Source: Aotearoamyces nothofagi (Eukaryota > Ascomycota > Leotiomycetes > Leotiales > Tympanidaceae). Taken from it: a stretch of 64,000 bases of DNA. This document shows positions 54,701 through 64,000 of the stretch, piece after piece. A program made the position numbers and the translations under genes. The notes below the pieces were generated by a model, which worked only from the letters and a program-made list of their open reading frames with translations, made no database searches and was not told the DNA's origin. Location of the stretch: the NCBI GenBank assembly GCA_015345905.1, contig JADDTR010000008.1, positions 434,001-498,000 on the forward strand, given 5' to 3'. Each line of letters opens with the position of its first letter. The stretch's first letter is position 1.

Positions 54701-56933
54701 ATGAAATGAGAGTACAGCTCAGTCTGCGAGATGAGGAAGTTGAGCTTCCGCTTCTGGCGATTGGCTTCTCTATCGGCTTCGGCCTTCTTGGCATTTTCGA
54801 TCTCTTGTTTCTCTGCAGCTTTTCGGAGATCACGTTCCTCTCGCTCGTTTCGCTTCCAGAACGACATCATCTCTCTCATGATCCTCTTCGCGCGAGCCTG
54901 CAGATCCTTTGTCCCTTTATTCGTCCGAAGCTGCCATCGTTTTGCCTCTTTGGAAGCTAAGATAGCAGTCTTCTTCAAGTTCGATGCTTTGATGGCATAC
55001 GAATCAGTGGCGATTTTTGAAACTTTGCCAACATCCTTCTTGGCGATATCCTTCCATATCTGATCATAGATCTGGTTGTAACTCTTCGACACGAAGGGTT
55101 CGAGGACCGCAGGCGACTCCTCTCGGACCTCCTTTGGCTCTTTGATGCCTAGCTTGATCTTGATCTTAGGCTCCTCTTTCGGGACAAGTCGCATAGGCTC
55201 TTCACCGGCGTCAATCGCTGCCTGAGCAGCTTCAGCAGAATCCTTCTCAGCCTGCTTCTGTTCCTTAGACTTCCGTAATCGAGCGCCGCCGCGACCTTTG
55301 CCCTTACCTTTACCAGTGAAGGTATCCGGTTCGGCAGCAAAGGTTGTCATCGTGCCTCCTTGGAAATTGGGCTCAATCGGTGATACTGTCCGGATCTCAG
55401 GACCTTTGTCACCTCGGGCGAGAATGATTTTGGTGTGCAATGCCTTCTTTTCAGCCCGCTCTGCTTCACGCAAGAACTTCCTCTTCTCATGCTCATCGGC
55501 CGCTTCTTGGGCTTTCTTTAAAGCAGCCTCTTTCTGTTCTAGGTTCGTAGCAACAGTCTTCTCGCGGCGACGCTTCCGTTGCATATCCTTCTTTCGTTCC
55601 TTCTCAGCCTGGACCTCTTTCTCCTGTACCGATGCGATAGCTGCTTCAGCATGGATATCTCTGTACCGCTGCTGGCCAGCCTCTGCGTGCCGTTCAAGCT
55701 TTGTGCCCATGTCCCCAACGAATCTCGTGCGTCGGAGCTTTTGCTTGCTAGTCTCCGTTTCTTCTAAATCGAGAGCCCTTTTCAGTGACACCGACTTGTA
55801 ATAGAGCTTATCGTCCTCAAATTCCGTCGTCTCTAGCTCGCTTGCCTCTTCGTCGAGCTTATCCATGAGCAACTGTATTTCCTTTTCCTGCTCAGCAGAC
55901 AGTGGCCGAGGCTTCACTTTGCCGTTGGCCTGACGTTTGGCTGGGACGCGAGTCGCCGTAGGCGTTGCATGCACCGTCGAGCGAGGGGAGCTGCCTCTTG
56001 AAAGAACTTCGTCAACGGGGGTTGGAGGGATCGGAGAACGCGGGACCTTTCGAGATTCCTTCGCGGATGGGACTGGATAGGTCTGTTTCGGAGCTGGGTC
56101 GGCGTCGGTCAGAATGCTTGAGAAGGACATGGGATCCGTAGGTCTACTTGGTTTCTGTGAGGATAGTTAGCAAGGCACTAATGCCATAGCGTGGGAGGAC
56201 GAACGCTTGGTGAGGATGAAGGCTCTGTGTGTATTATCGATTGCCCGATTCCATTTGACTGCCTCATGACTGGTGACGCCATTGCTGCCATGCTGGGCGA
56301 GTGTGATACTGAATCTACTCGACTTTGTGGATGCGAATGCGAGATGGGAGATCGTGGGCCGCTGAATGTCGCGTTGACGGGGGAAATTTGTGAACCGTTG
56401 TGGAAATTCGAAGACTCAGCAGTGGCTGAGGAATAGTTGTAGCTGTCTCGATTCTTTGTGCAAACATTAGTGATTGAAATATTCACTGTCCCTTGCTTAG
56501 GAAAAGGTCTTACTTGAGGAGTTTGAGCATGGCCGTTGTGCCATCCAGCGTGTTCTGATGGCTTCCTTTCACTTGAATCAGATGTTGGATCGTAGTAGTT
56601 GCTGGTGGGTTTGTCGCGTGGCACTGGTTGGTACTCTGCTGGATACGACGACGGTGTTGTAGAGGCCAAAGGCGAAAGCGGTGCAGCCGCGAATTGACCT
56701 GGGCTGGGCGACGGCAGCGTCGCAGGCGTTGATGGATGGTATTGATTCAGAGTTGGTCGTGGTGAAAGGCCGTTTGTTGGAGAAAATGGTGGTTGAAGGT
56801 CAGGTTGTGTCGGGGATCGAGCGCTATAGGGTCCAGAATTTTGACTGGCTCCATTGATCCTTTCTCGTCTCAGACGCTCGTCCTCCTCCTCCTGCGGCCG
56901 CTGCATCACCGTTGAATGGAACCTCGAGTCCAT
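51736..56933 (-). CDS. INO80: Chromatin-remodelling ATPase INO80
   Basis: Catalytic Snf2-type ATPase of the INO80 complex, which slides nucleosomes and edits H2A.Z at promoters, replication forks and breaks. Four exons (56514-56933, 56205-56453, 51954-56154, 51736-51908) give 1680 residues. The N terminus is disordered (Pro/Ser/Gln), followed by a Lys/Glu-rich coiled-coil stretch. The HSA/DBINO region ([19 protein letters not shown] to [20 protein letters not shown]) is at about 580-710. The ATPase starts near 830: Walker A DEMGLGKT at about 853-860, DEAQ at about 963-966, [10 protein letters not shown], then the long Ino80-specific insertion (about 1135-1400), then [24 protein letters not shown] and [16 protein letters not shown] near 1530. 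The tail is Lys-rich. The 60-nt second intron is a multiple of three without a stop, and the intron before the large exon uses the weak donor GTTCGT; splicing there restores [13 protein letters not shown]. Confidence 0.95.
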
Positions 56934-58199
56934 GACTATAAGCCCGAGCTCCAGAGGCAGGCTTCGAGATAAATTATCGCTCCATGGAAGTCAGAAACAG
57001 TCTTTGAGAGCACGACTATGAACGGGCCGGAAAACGCGTTGGCGGCTGTGCGAATTAATACAGATTGTTATGGCGTTGATCGCGACGATGGGCGGTTGGG
57101 AGAATTGATTGTTGATGGCAGAGATGGATGCAACTGTTGGCCGGCTGGATCAAGAAAGGCTTGCTTCGTCAGGTGCAATCTTGGTGTGAGAATCTTCAGC
57201 CGCGGAACAATCGGGCAGAGGCGATGTGTACATCTACGTTGGTCTATCTCAACCGCGAAGTCGCGACGGCGATGTGATGCGATGCGAAGAGGCAGATTAC
57301 AATGCACTATGCTCTAATGTGGGATGGAAGGACGGGGGAGAAGAAATCGCTGGATGGGCTTGATGGTTAGCAGGGCGAGGGCTGACGGATCTGGGCCATT
57401 ATTGTTGTCCTCTCCCTTCGGCAGGCGCATCCCCATTCTCTTGGACGCGAATCCAGTCCCTTTAAGTGTTGAATGAAGATACCAACACCACACGAATGAC
57501 GATGCAGCGCGGTTCTCCTATTGGCCCGCTGCCACGCCCCTGTTCAGTGCATAATGAGCCTAGCCAGACATTGCGATATCAGAATATTTGATTTATTTTA
57601 TTATTGTGGAATTGTGGAATTGTGGTGGTGGGGGGTGGGACTAAAGAGTTGGATGTCTAGGCTCTTTCCTCGCTCCGTTTCTCTAGGGATGCCGTCAGAC
57701 ATTTTCCCCTTCACGCGATCTCATCATTGATTGTTCGGAATCCATCTTTCCATCAGCCCAGAAATCTCACACTCGCTTAAGGGAAAATGGCGGGTGTGGC
57801 ACGGACGACACGCTAGCGCCCTCATTGGCTGGGAACGGAAGAAAGCCAACTTGGCCTGATTCGGACCTTTTGAGCGCAGCGTAACCTCCCAGCGTGTATG
57901 CATGCACGTCGAGATGCTTTGGTCTGCCTTGGCGTGTCTTGCTTCACCGGCAGCATTGTTCGGTCAAAGGGGTGGCGGCCACATTACTGGCACGCAGAGC
58001 ATCAAAAGCCAACGGAACGTTGCTCAATCATAAGTATATATTTAAGGACAAACGCCCACTTCTAATAACTGCGATCTATTTCCGATGAGATGCTGGATCA
58101 TAGTAGTAAATATGTCCATTCCTGTGGTTCTCTTGGCCGAGAGCTCTGTAATCCATAACTTGCAATAACCGAGACGAAGAACTTTTACCATGCAATGCT
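56934..58199. other. Intergenic region between INO80 start and ARB1 end
   Basis: About 1.27 kb with the INO80 promoter on the left and the ARB1 3' end on the right. The short open frames here have no recognisable domain. No repeat array stands out. Confidence 0.6.
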
Positions 58200-60182
58200 C
58201 TAGACTGCGCCAGCCGACAGCATCTTCTTCCTCAGGTGGTTCTTGTACTCTCCGATGGATCCAGGCCATTTTGTGATAGTCTTGTTCTCACAGACCATGA
58301 TGTCCTTTGCAATCTTGTCAAGCAACCTAAAATATTCATTAGCGAGAGTTTGTGGGGGGCGCATAGCAGGATCTTACCTGAAGTCATGAGAGACGACCAC
58401 AACACCTCCAGTAAAGGCGTTGATGGCGTCTGCGAGCGAATCAATCGTAGGGATATCGAGACCGTTGGTAGGCTCATCCAACAGCAGCATATTGGGCCCA
58501 TCAATGGCCAACAACGCGAAAACAATTCTGCTCTTCTGTCCTTCGGACAAAGTGCCCATCAAAGCTGTCTGCGACTCTCCGCTGAGACCATATTTTCCAA
58601 GCTGTTGTCTCCAGTACTGGTAATCTTGACTCTTCTCGGAGTATTTATCTCTGACGAAGTCTAGTGCAGACTTTGTAAGGTCAAGCTGCTCTGAGGAATG
58701 TTGACTATAGACACCCATCTTCAAGTGAGTGTGTCTGGAGACCTGACCACCGGTGGGCGAGAGTGCACCAGTCATAAGACGAAGGAGAGTAGACTTGCCG
58801 ACACCATTGGGTCCAACAAGAGCAGTTCGAGAGTCCATGTCAACACCGAGATCTAGATGTTGGTACAAATCATCCTTTGAATCTCCAGAGTAAGAGAATG
58901 TGACATCGTCAAATGACAGAACTGGGGGTGGTAGCTTCTCAACATCGGCAAAACGGAAAGTGAAGACTCTGTCTGAGTCAACAGGCTGAATGAAGCCATC
59001 TGCCTCCATCTTGTCGAGAATCTTTTGTCGAGACTTGGCTTGTCTGACTAAATTGGCATATGTACCAGCAGAAGCAATAAACTTCTTGATGTGCACAATT
59101 TCGTCTTGTTGCTTCGTGTAGGCCTTCATTTGGTTGACCTCTTGTTCACCTCGTGTCTTGGAGTAGGCATCGTAGTTACCACCGTAGTAGATGAGTTGCT
59201 TCTGGCGCATATCGATCATGTTTGAGCAGACACCGTTAAGGAAATCCATACTGTGAGAAACGAGAACAAGGGTACGGTCCCACTTCTTGAGATACTCCTC
59301 TAACCACACACAAGCTTCCAAATCCAAATGGGCTGTGGGGTCATCGAGAAGAAGAAGAGATGGCTTAACGAAAAGAGCTTTGGCTAAAGCTACTCGCATA
59401 CGCCATCCACCAGACATATCCTTAGTCTTCTTTTGAATCGTCTGCTTGTTGAATCCAAGACCGGTAAGAATGAGGGACGCACGGGTCGAGAAGGTTGAGG
59501 GATCCATAGTCTCCATGCGCTGCATATTGTTAGACATCATTATATATACATATGGTTAGTGGATATAGCTTACCTCGTAAATATCCATCAGAAGAGGACT
59601 TTCAGGTCCTTCATTCTCCAGAATCTCTTCTGCCAATTTGTCAAGTCTTTCCATCTCGTTCTCTGCCTCCCTGACGACCCACTCTAGAGCTCCAAGATCA
59701 CTGGGAGGGGCGCCCTCGTTCAGCAGGTAAATATCGATGTGGTCTGGAATGGGGAACTCGCGCTTGTCGATGGCCTTGAGCAGAGTGGACTTTCCGCATC
59801 CGTTCTCTCCCAAGAGACCATATCGACGACCGTATGTGAGTTCAAGGGTGGTGTCTGTGATCAGGACACGGCCGTGGAACACCAGGGACACTGACGTGAG
59901 CTTCACATCGCGAGATGCCTTGAGGGAAGACAAGACACCGGTTGTGACACGGTCAGAGAGACCATGCTTATCCATCTGGTCAGCCAATCTTTTCACCTCA
60001 TCTAGTTTCTTGGACGATGTCGCTCCATCTCCATCGAGAGGTGGCGTCTCATCGCCAGCAATAGATGATGCTCCAGATGCGTTGGCAGAATCACCCTTTG
60101 CTCGAGAAGCGGCAGTCTTCTTGGGGACTTTATCCTTAGCAGCTCTTTTGGCGTTACGGGCGGCCTTTGATGCTGAAATCAT
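58200..60182 (-). CDS. ARB1: ABC-F ATPase ARB1 (ribosome biogenesis)
   Basis: A soluble twin-ATPase ABC-F protein that shuttles between nucleus and cytosol, acts in 40S and 60S biogenesis and has a role in ribosome quality control. Three exons (59574-60182, 58378-59519, 58200-58326) give 625 residues. A basic N terminus with no membrane segments precedes NBD1: Walker [10 protein letters not shown] (125-133), signature [10 protein letters not shown] (from about 238) and Walker [13 protein letters not shown] (Asp262-Asp263). The linker follows, then NBD2: Walker [10 protein letters not shown] (439-447), signature LSEGQ (527-531), Walker B LLLDEPT (Asp551-Glu552) and H-loop VVSHDFR. The [12 protein letters not shown] junction and the [16 protein letters not shown] stretch are typical of Arb1/ABCF2. 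A GCN20 or New1 identity is unlikely because their N-terminal extensions are absent. Confidence 0.95.
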
Positions 60183-61046
60183 GATGTATGAGTAGATATT
60201 TCGTGTTGTGGTCTTGCCTGAAGGAGGCTGTGGTTTGGCGGATAAGAGAGAGAAATTCTTGGTGGGTTGGGTTATCGATTGATTTGATTCGGCACTAATC
60301 TTGTGGCTAACGAGTAAGCGGCCAGCGTGTGAGATCGAAATTTCGAGATTTCATTTCGACATTTTCAGCAGAAATAAAGCCTATGATGAATTTTAGAATG
60401 AGATGTCAAAGGATCTCCTAATTATAGATTTGGTGATATTTGACTCTACAATTATGCATTTTTAAGGCCTATAGTTGTCTCTGTGTGGACATTTTTAGCT
60501 GCAGAATTTGGCCGCTTATCACAAAATTCGTTGTCGGCGACCCCGCTCACGTGATCCGTGTCCGTCGGGGACAATGGATAGTGGCAAATCCAATGGCAAA
60601 CATGATATTTCGGCAACTTCGTAAGCACTTTATGCAAGATAACGCAGAAGTTTAGTTGATGTTAGTATGATAATGCAAGTAGCAGACGGATTGGTACTAA
60701 GAGTCGTCACAAGGGAGCTAGAGCCTGTAGATAAGTGTCACGAAAAGCAGTCACGAAACTCATTTGAGGCAGGTTTAAAAGTTGTAGAAGAGCTTGGCAG
60801 CCATATTTAAAAAAAAACAGCGACAGATCTTGAAGGATTTGAAGATCTGTATTATAGACCTTGAGCGCATTGCTGCCTAACAATATATAAAGGCTATCTT
60901 ATCCGGCGCAGAAGCATTACCCTCTTCCATTCTACTATACTTTATAACTCAAAACGATGAAACAATAGAAAACGCGCATATAGCCATTAATTGTCCAAAA
61001 TTCTGCCACGTTTTGTATCTTAACTTTTGTTCCCATTTGTAAATGC
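60183..61046. other. Intergenic region between ARB1 start and the GPCR 3' end
   Basis: About 0.86 kb, AT-rich, holding the ARB1 promoter and the GPCR 3' flank. No gene or clear repeat is seen beyond short A and T runs. Confidence 0.6.
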
Positions 61047-62595
61047 TCATCCTATGGGCTTGTGCATTTCAAATATCTCATCGTTGTCACCGTTGTCACC
61101 GTTGTCCGTGACACTTGTTACATCTACCGTCGTCTCAGCCTTTATCCTTCTAAGGCTGTTATTAGCTGCGTAAAGGTTCTCTGTACTAGGCGTGCCATTG
61201 TGTTCCTTCCGGTATCCAAGCCTGAAACCTGCTCTAGATCGAGGCTCGGACTGACGGTTTGCACCACCTTCTATTGTTGTTGTAGTTCCAAAGCCACCTC
61301 TCCTTCCCAAGAAAGTGAACGTGTCGATTCCGCTATCGTCTCCCGGTCTGGCGTCGCTAAAGACGATACTTGACCGTGTCAAGCTGTACAATAAGACGTC
61401 AAGCCAACCATTGCAGGCTATCATGCTTCCCGCGAAACAGAAATAAGCTAGACTGATATTTCGACCAGCAAGAGAGGCAATACGGCCGGCAGCTAGGGGA
61501 ACGGTGCAAATAGTATAGATCAAGGGGTAGAGAATCACTAAGAATAGTAGAGTTAATTCTTGCTACTTCAGCGAAAGATATATATCAATAGGGTTGAGAC
61601 ATCGTGAGAGTGGCAAGCTTCGGAAAGCATGTCCCTAAACATACAGCCAACTATGATCTGTTGAAGACAGGGCATTTGGAATGAAAAGGTTTACTTACTG
61701 ATGGCAATGGTGGCGGCCGGCGTATTCCCGGAATTCGTACGCCTCCTGTGGCGTAAAGTGGCCACGATGGTGGCATATATGATAATTGTTGAAAACATGG
61801 ATACGAAAATCCAGAAATAATGGAGCCAGAGACGTTCATCCTGGTATGCATCGTTGATCCAGCACTTGAGTATCTGCTATTAGCTCGTTTTCTCCTGAGC
61901 AAATGGTTTGCCGTTATTGAATTTCGAGAAAATGAATCGACATACCCATGCTCCTGCTCTGACATAAAAGTCATGGGGATGCATTCTAACACCTATGATT
62001 GCAGTGCCGTAGACAAACCCCCAAAGACTAACGAGCGTGCAATAAAACCACGGAGTGGGCAACTTGTAGTCTTTAATAACTGACATGAATGTATGAACCG
62101 CAATTGCTAGGATGAACACGCTGGAGGCGAGGCTAGAAGTTGTTAGGAAACGTTAGCTGTTCTAAAATCCGATAGAAAAATAACTTGATGGGCATAGGGA
62201 GCTGCCCACTTTCAAAGCATCTCCAACAGCCCATCCAGTAGCAGACCAAGAAAATATACATACTCGCCGGTACTGACGAACCACCCTTGAACCCAGCATG
62301 TGCAAGTCCCAACCTGTATCGCGTCATGGCATAGAGTAGATATATTTAGAAGGAAAGCAAGAGCCTGTTGTATGTCTGCTAGAAGCAAGTTATATATAAG
62401 GATCAAAAATTGGTTAATCGGATTCCCAGAACCGGAAGTTCTCCGCCAGGAGATGAGACGACACGTCAGGAAGATGAATAAAGAAGTAGTCAGGGAAAAT
62501 GAGAGTAGCCCAAAGGTAGAGACGGCAACAAGGCCATGTGTCAGTACAGAGGGGAGAGGTGAGAGAGTTGTTGAGTCCGAATCTGGGTCTGGCAT
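61047..62595 (-). CDS. cAMP-receptor-like G protein-coupled receptor, seven-transmembrane
   Basis: A plasma-membrane receptor of the fungal class related to Dictyostelium cAMP receptors (N. crassa GPR-1/2/3, Aspergillus GprH type); the ligand is not known from sequence. Four exons (62264-62595, 61946-62132, 61699-61864, 61047-61537) give 391 residues. TM1 starts near residue 20 (THGLVAVSTFGLLSFSLTTS), then NPINQFLILIYNLLLADIQQ (TM2), CTCWVQGWFVSTG with a likely extracellular Cys, DLASSVFILAIAVHTFMSV (TM3), FYCTLVSLWGFVYGTAIIGV (TM4), LHYFWIFVSMFSTIIIYATI (TM5), MILYPLIYTICTVPLAAGRI (TM6) and LAYFCFAGSMIACNGWLDVL (TM7). The cytosolic tail is Ser/Thr/Gly-rich with RRGGFGTTTT, a likely phosphorylation region. 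All three junctions fall in conserved stretches. Confidence 0.93.
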
Positions 62596-64000
62596 TTTGA
62601 CATTGGAACTGACAAGAGAGATACTAGTAGAATTATGAGGTGGCTGCGTGCTATGATATAGTACTTGTCTTATACCAAGCTTTCTGAAACAACATGCCCA
62701 ACGACAGCTAGCTACAAGGTATAGCAGGCATATCAGTAGCAGAAGAGAAATTCCTTAGAGTATCTTAACTAGATGAAGCATGGGTAGTCCCTAGTATTCG
62801 CAGGCAGTCCGAGGGGCCAAGACTCGACTCTACACGCGGAACCTAACAAGCACGGCAGCTGACGGACTTAGAAGGCCTAGTAGCATAGGGACCTCGTTTG
62901 TGCTTTCTAAAGCATGGCATAATGCAGAATGCGCTGTTTGTTGTCAGTGATATGCAGTGAGTGATTGGCAATGCAGATACTGCAGAGTAGTGCTTTCTGA
63001 TGGACAAACGCGTCTCCATTTTCCATACAAAGTACTCGGTACGCATACTCTAGAACTGTAGAAGTAGAGGTATCAGACTCTTGTCTCCTACCAATGCGCA
63101 ATAAGTGAGGATTCACACTCGTAGCCATGCAGTATGGTGAAAGGAGCGATTTCAGAGAGATAAAATCAAAGCACTCGAAGGGCGTTTGCCAACAGCCACA
63201 GTACGGAGGAGAGGCGAAGAAAGAAGCCCGAAACACTAACGGCAACGAAGCATTCTGCCGTGGTTCACGCTTGCCCTATCCGTAAGAAGTAATGCAACGA
63301 AGCGGATATCTGCCAAAATGGAAGATGCCAAGTCTTTAACTCTCCGAGTCTTTTTGAAACACGCCGTGGCCGTTTGCCATTGTGGCTGGCTGGCGACGGC
63401 ACGAGTCCAAGAGCGACACGAAACGAGGCGTGCACGTGTAGAATGCCGGTCGGCATTTGAGATGTCTTGCAGCAGCGGGAGCAGCGGCTGGTGGCGTGTA
63501 TCTGGTAGGTAGCTTGTAAGATGCTGCCAAGCTGTCATATTTCCATGTACAGTGTAGAGGTACAACGGCAGGAAGTTGGATGCTGGAAGTTGAAGGTTGA
63601 GGAAGGTTGAGGAAGGTTGAGGGCCCTTCCTCGCTCGCATGCGAATAATACGGTAGGGCCGAGGGCGGACTCCGTACAATGGGTATCGTACCTATGTATG
63701 TATGTATAGTACGCCCAACAACAGCAAACGGGCTTCTCGATGCCGTGGGCACTTACTGCATCCTACATCCATTACCACCTGCCGCAATTGGCAGGGCGTC
63801 ATCCGGAGGGACAGGCACTTGCAGCACTGCAGGGGAAAGTGGGTGAGTACGGTACAGATCATCTGTCGTCGGCCTTAGAGAGAACGGGGCATTCGAGGTT
63901 TCTCTCCAAAGTTTCTGTTATACCATCACATTAGACTACCAGAATTGCCCGCAGAACATGGACATCGGCATTTGAAATCCTGCTTCTACTTCGTACGGGT
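62596..64000. other. Gene-free right end of the window
   Basis: About 1.4 kb upstream of the GPCR, so it includes its promoter. The short open frames overlap on both strands and have no domains. A GGAAGGTTGA repeat (about 63593-63622) and a TATG tetranucleotide run (about 63693-63707) resemble desert sequence, suggesting another repeat-rich stretch begins here. Confidence 0.55.
63593..63622 (+). repeat. GGAAGGTTGA decamer array
   Basis: Three copies of a 10-bp GGAAGGTTGA-type unit, preceded by GGAAGTTGGATGCTGGAAGTTGA-like degenerate copies. Confidence 0.85.

Noticed and set aside
63236-63752. Telomere-proximal or subtelomeric repeat at the right end
   Set aside because: No TTAGGG-type repeats are present; the arrays there are ordinary desert-type tandem repeats.

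Overview
The window is nuclear DNA of a filamentous ascomycete (Pezizomycotina). Genes carry short introns (mostly 50-110 nt) with fungal donors (GTAAGT, GTATGT, GTGAGT) and CTAAC/CTGAC-type branch sites. The proteins are typical of that group: a WOPR morphogenesis regulator, a cAMP-receptor-like GPCR, a fungal-type INO80, and COQ8. I cannot fix the class; Leotiomycetes or Sordariomycetes are both plausible. I see no transposase, integrase, reverse transcriptase, CRISPR array or confident tRNA/rRNA gene.

The layout alternates gene blocks with gene deserts. Block A (1-6.3 kb) has the 5' part of EPL1 (-), the calcineurin regulatory subunit CNB1 (+) and a conserved Q/N-rich fungal protein (-). 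Desert 1 is 6.3-15.0 kb. Block B (15.0-26.3 kb) is compact: mitochondrial ribosomal protein uS9m (-), eEF1B-gamma (+), an FCP1-homology protein with a DLNGT motif (-), RRP36 (+), COQ8 (-) and cardiolipin synthase (-). Desert 2 is 26.3-33.2 kb. A lone WOPR transcription factor (-) lies at 33.2-34.7 kb. Desert 3 is 34.7-46.9 kb. Block C (46.9-62.6 kb) has TDP1 with an N-terminal ubiquitin-interacting motif, INO80, ARB1 and a cAMP-receptor-like GPCR, all on the minus strand.

The deserts are not AT-rich RIP-type DNA. They are fairly GC-rich, low in complexity and full of short tandem repeats of many unrelated units. The palindromic words CTGTAC/GTACAG recur throughout them. Most long open frames there are readings of repeats, and I do not call them genes. 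The WOPR gene sits between two deserts, so it has about 12 kb of gene-free DNA upstream.

Exon structures were built by hand. In every multi-exon gene called here except the truncated EPL1, exon lengths sum to a whole number of codons and each junction restores family-conserved sequence. The genes are mostly housekeeping: chromatin (EPL1/NuA4, INO80), DNA repair (TDP1), translation and ribosome biogenesis (uS9m, eEF1B-gamma, RRP36, ARB1), mitochondrial lipid and quinone metabolism (COQ8, cardiolipin synthase) and signalling (CNB1, GPCR, WOPR factor).
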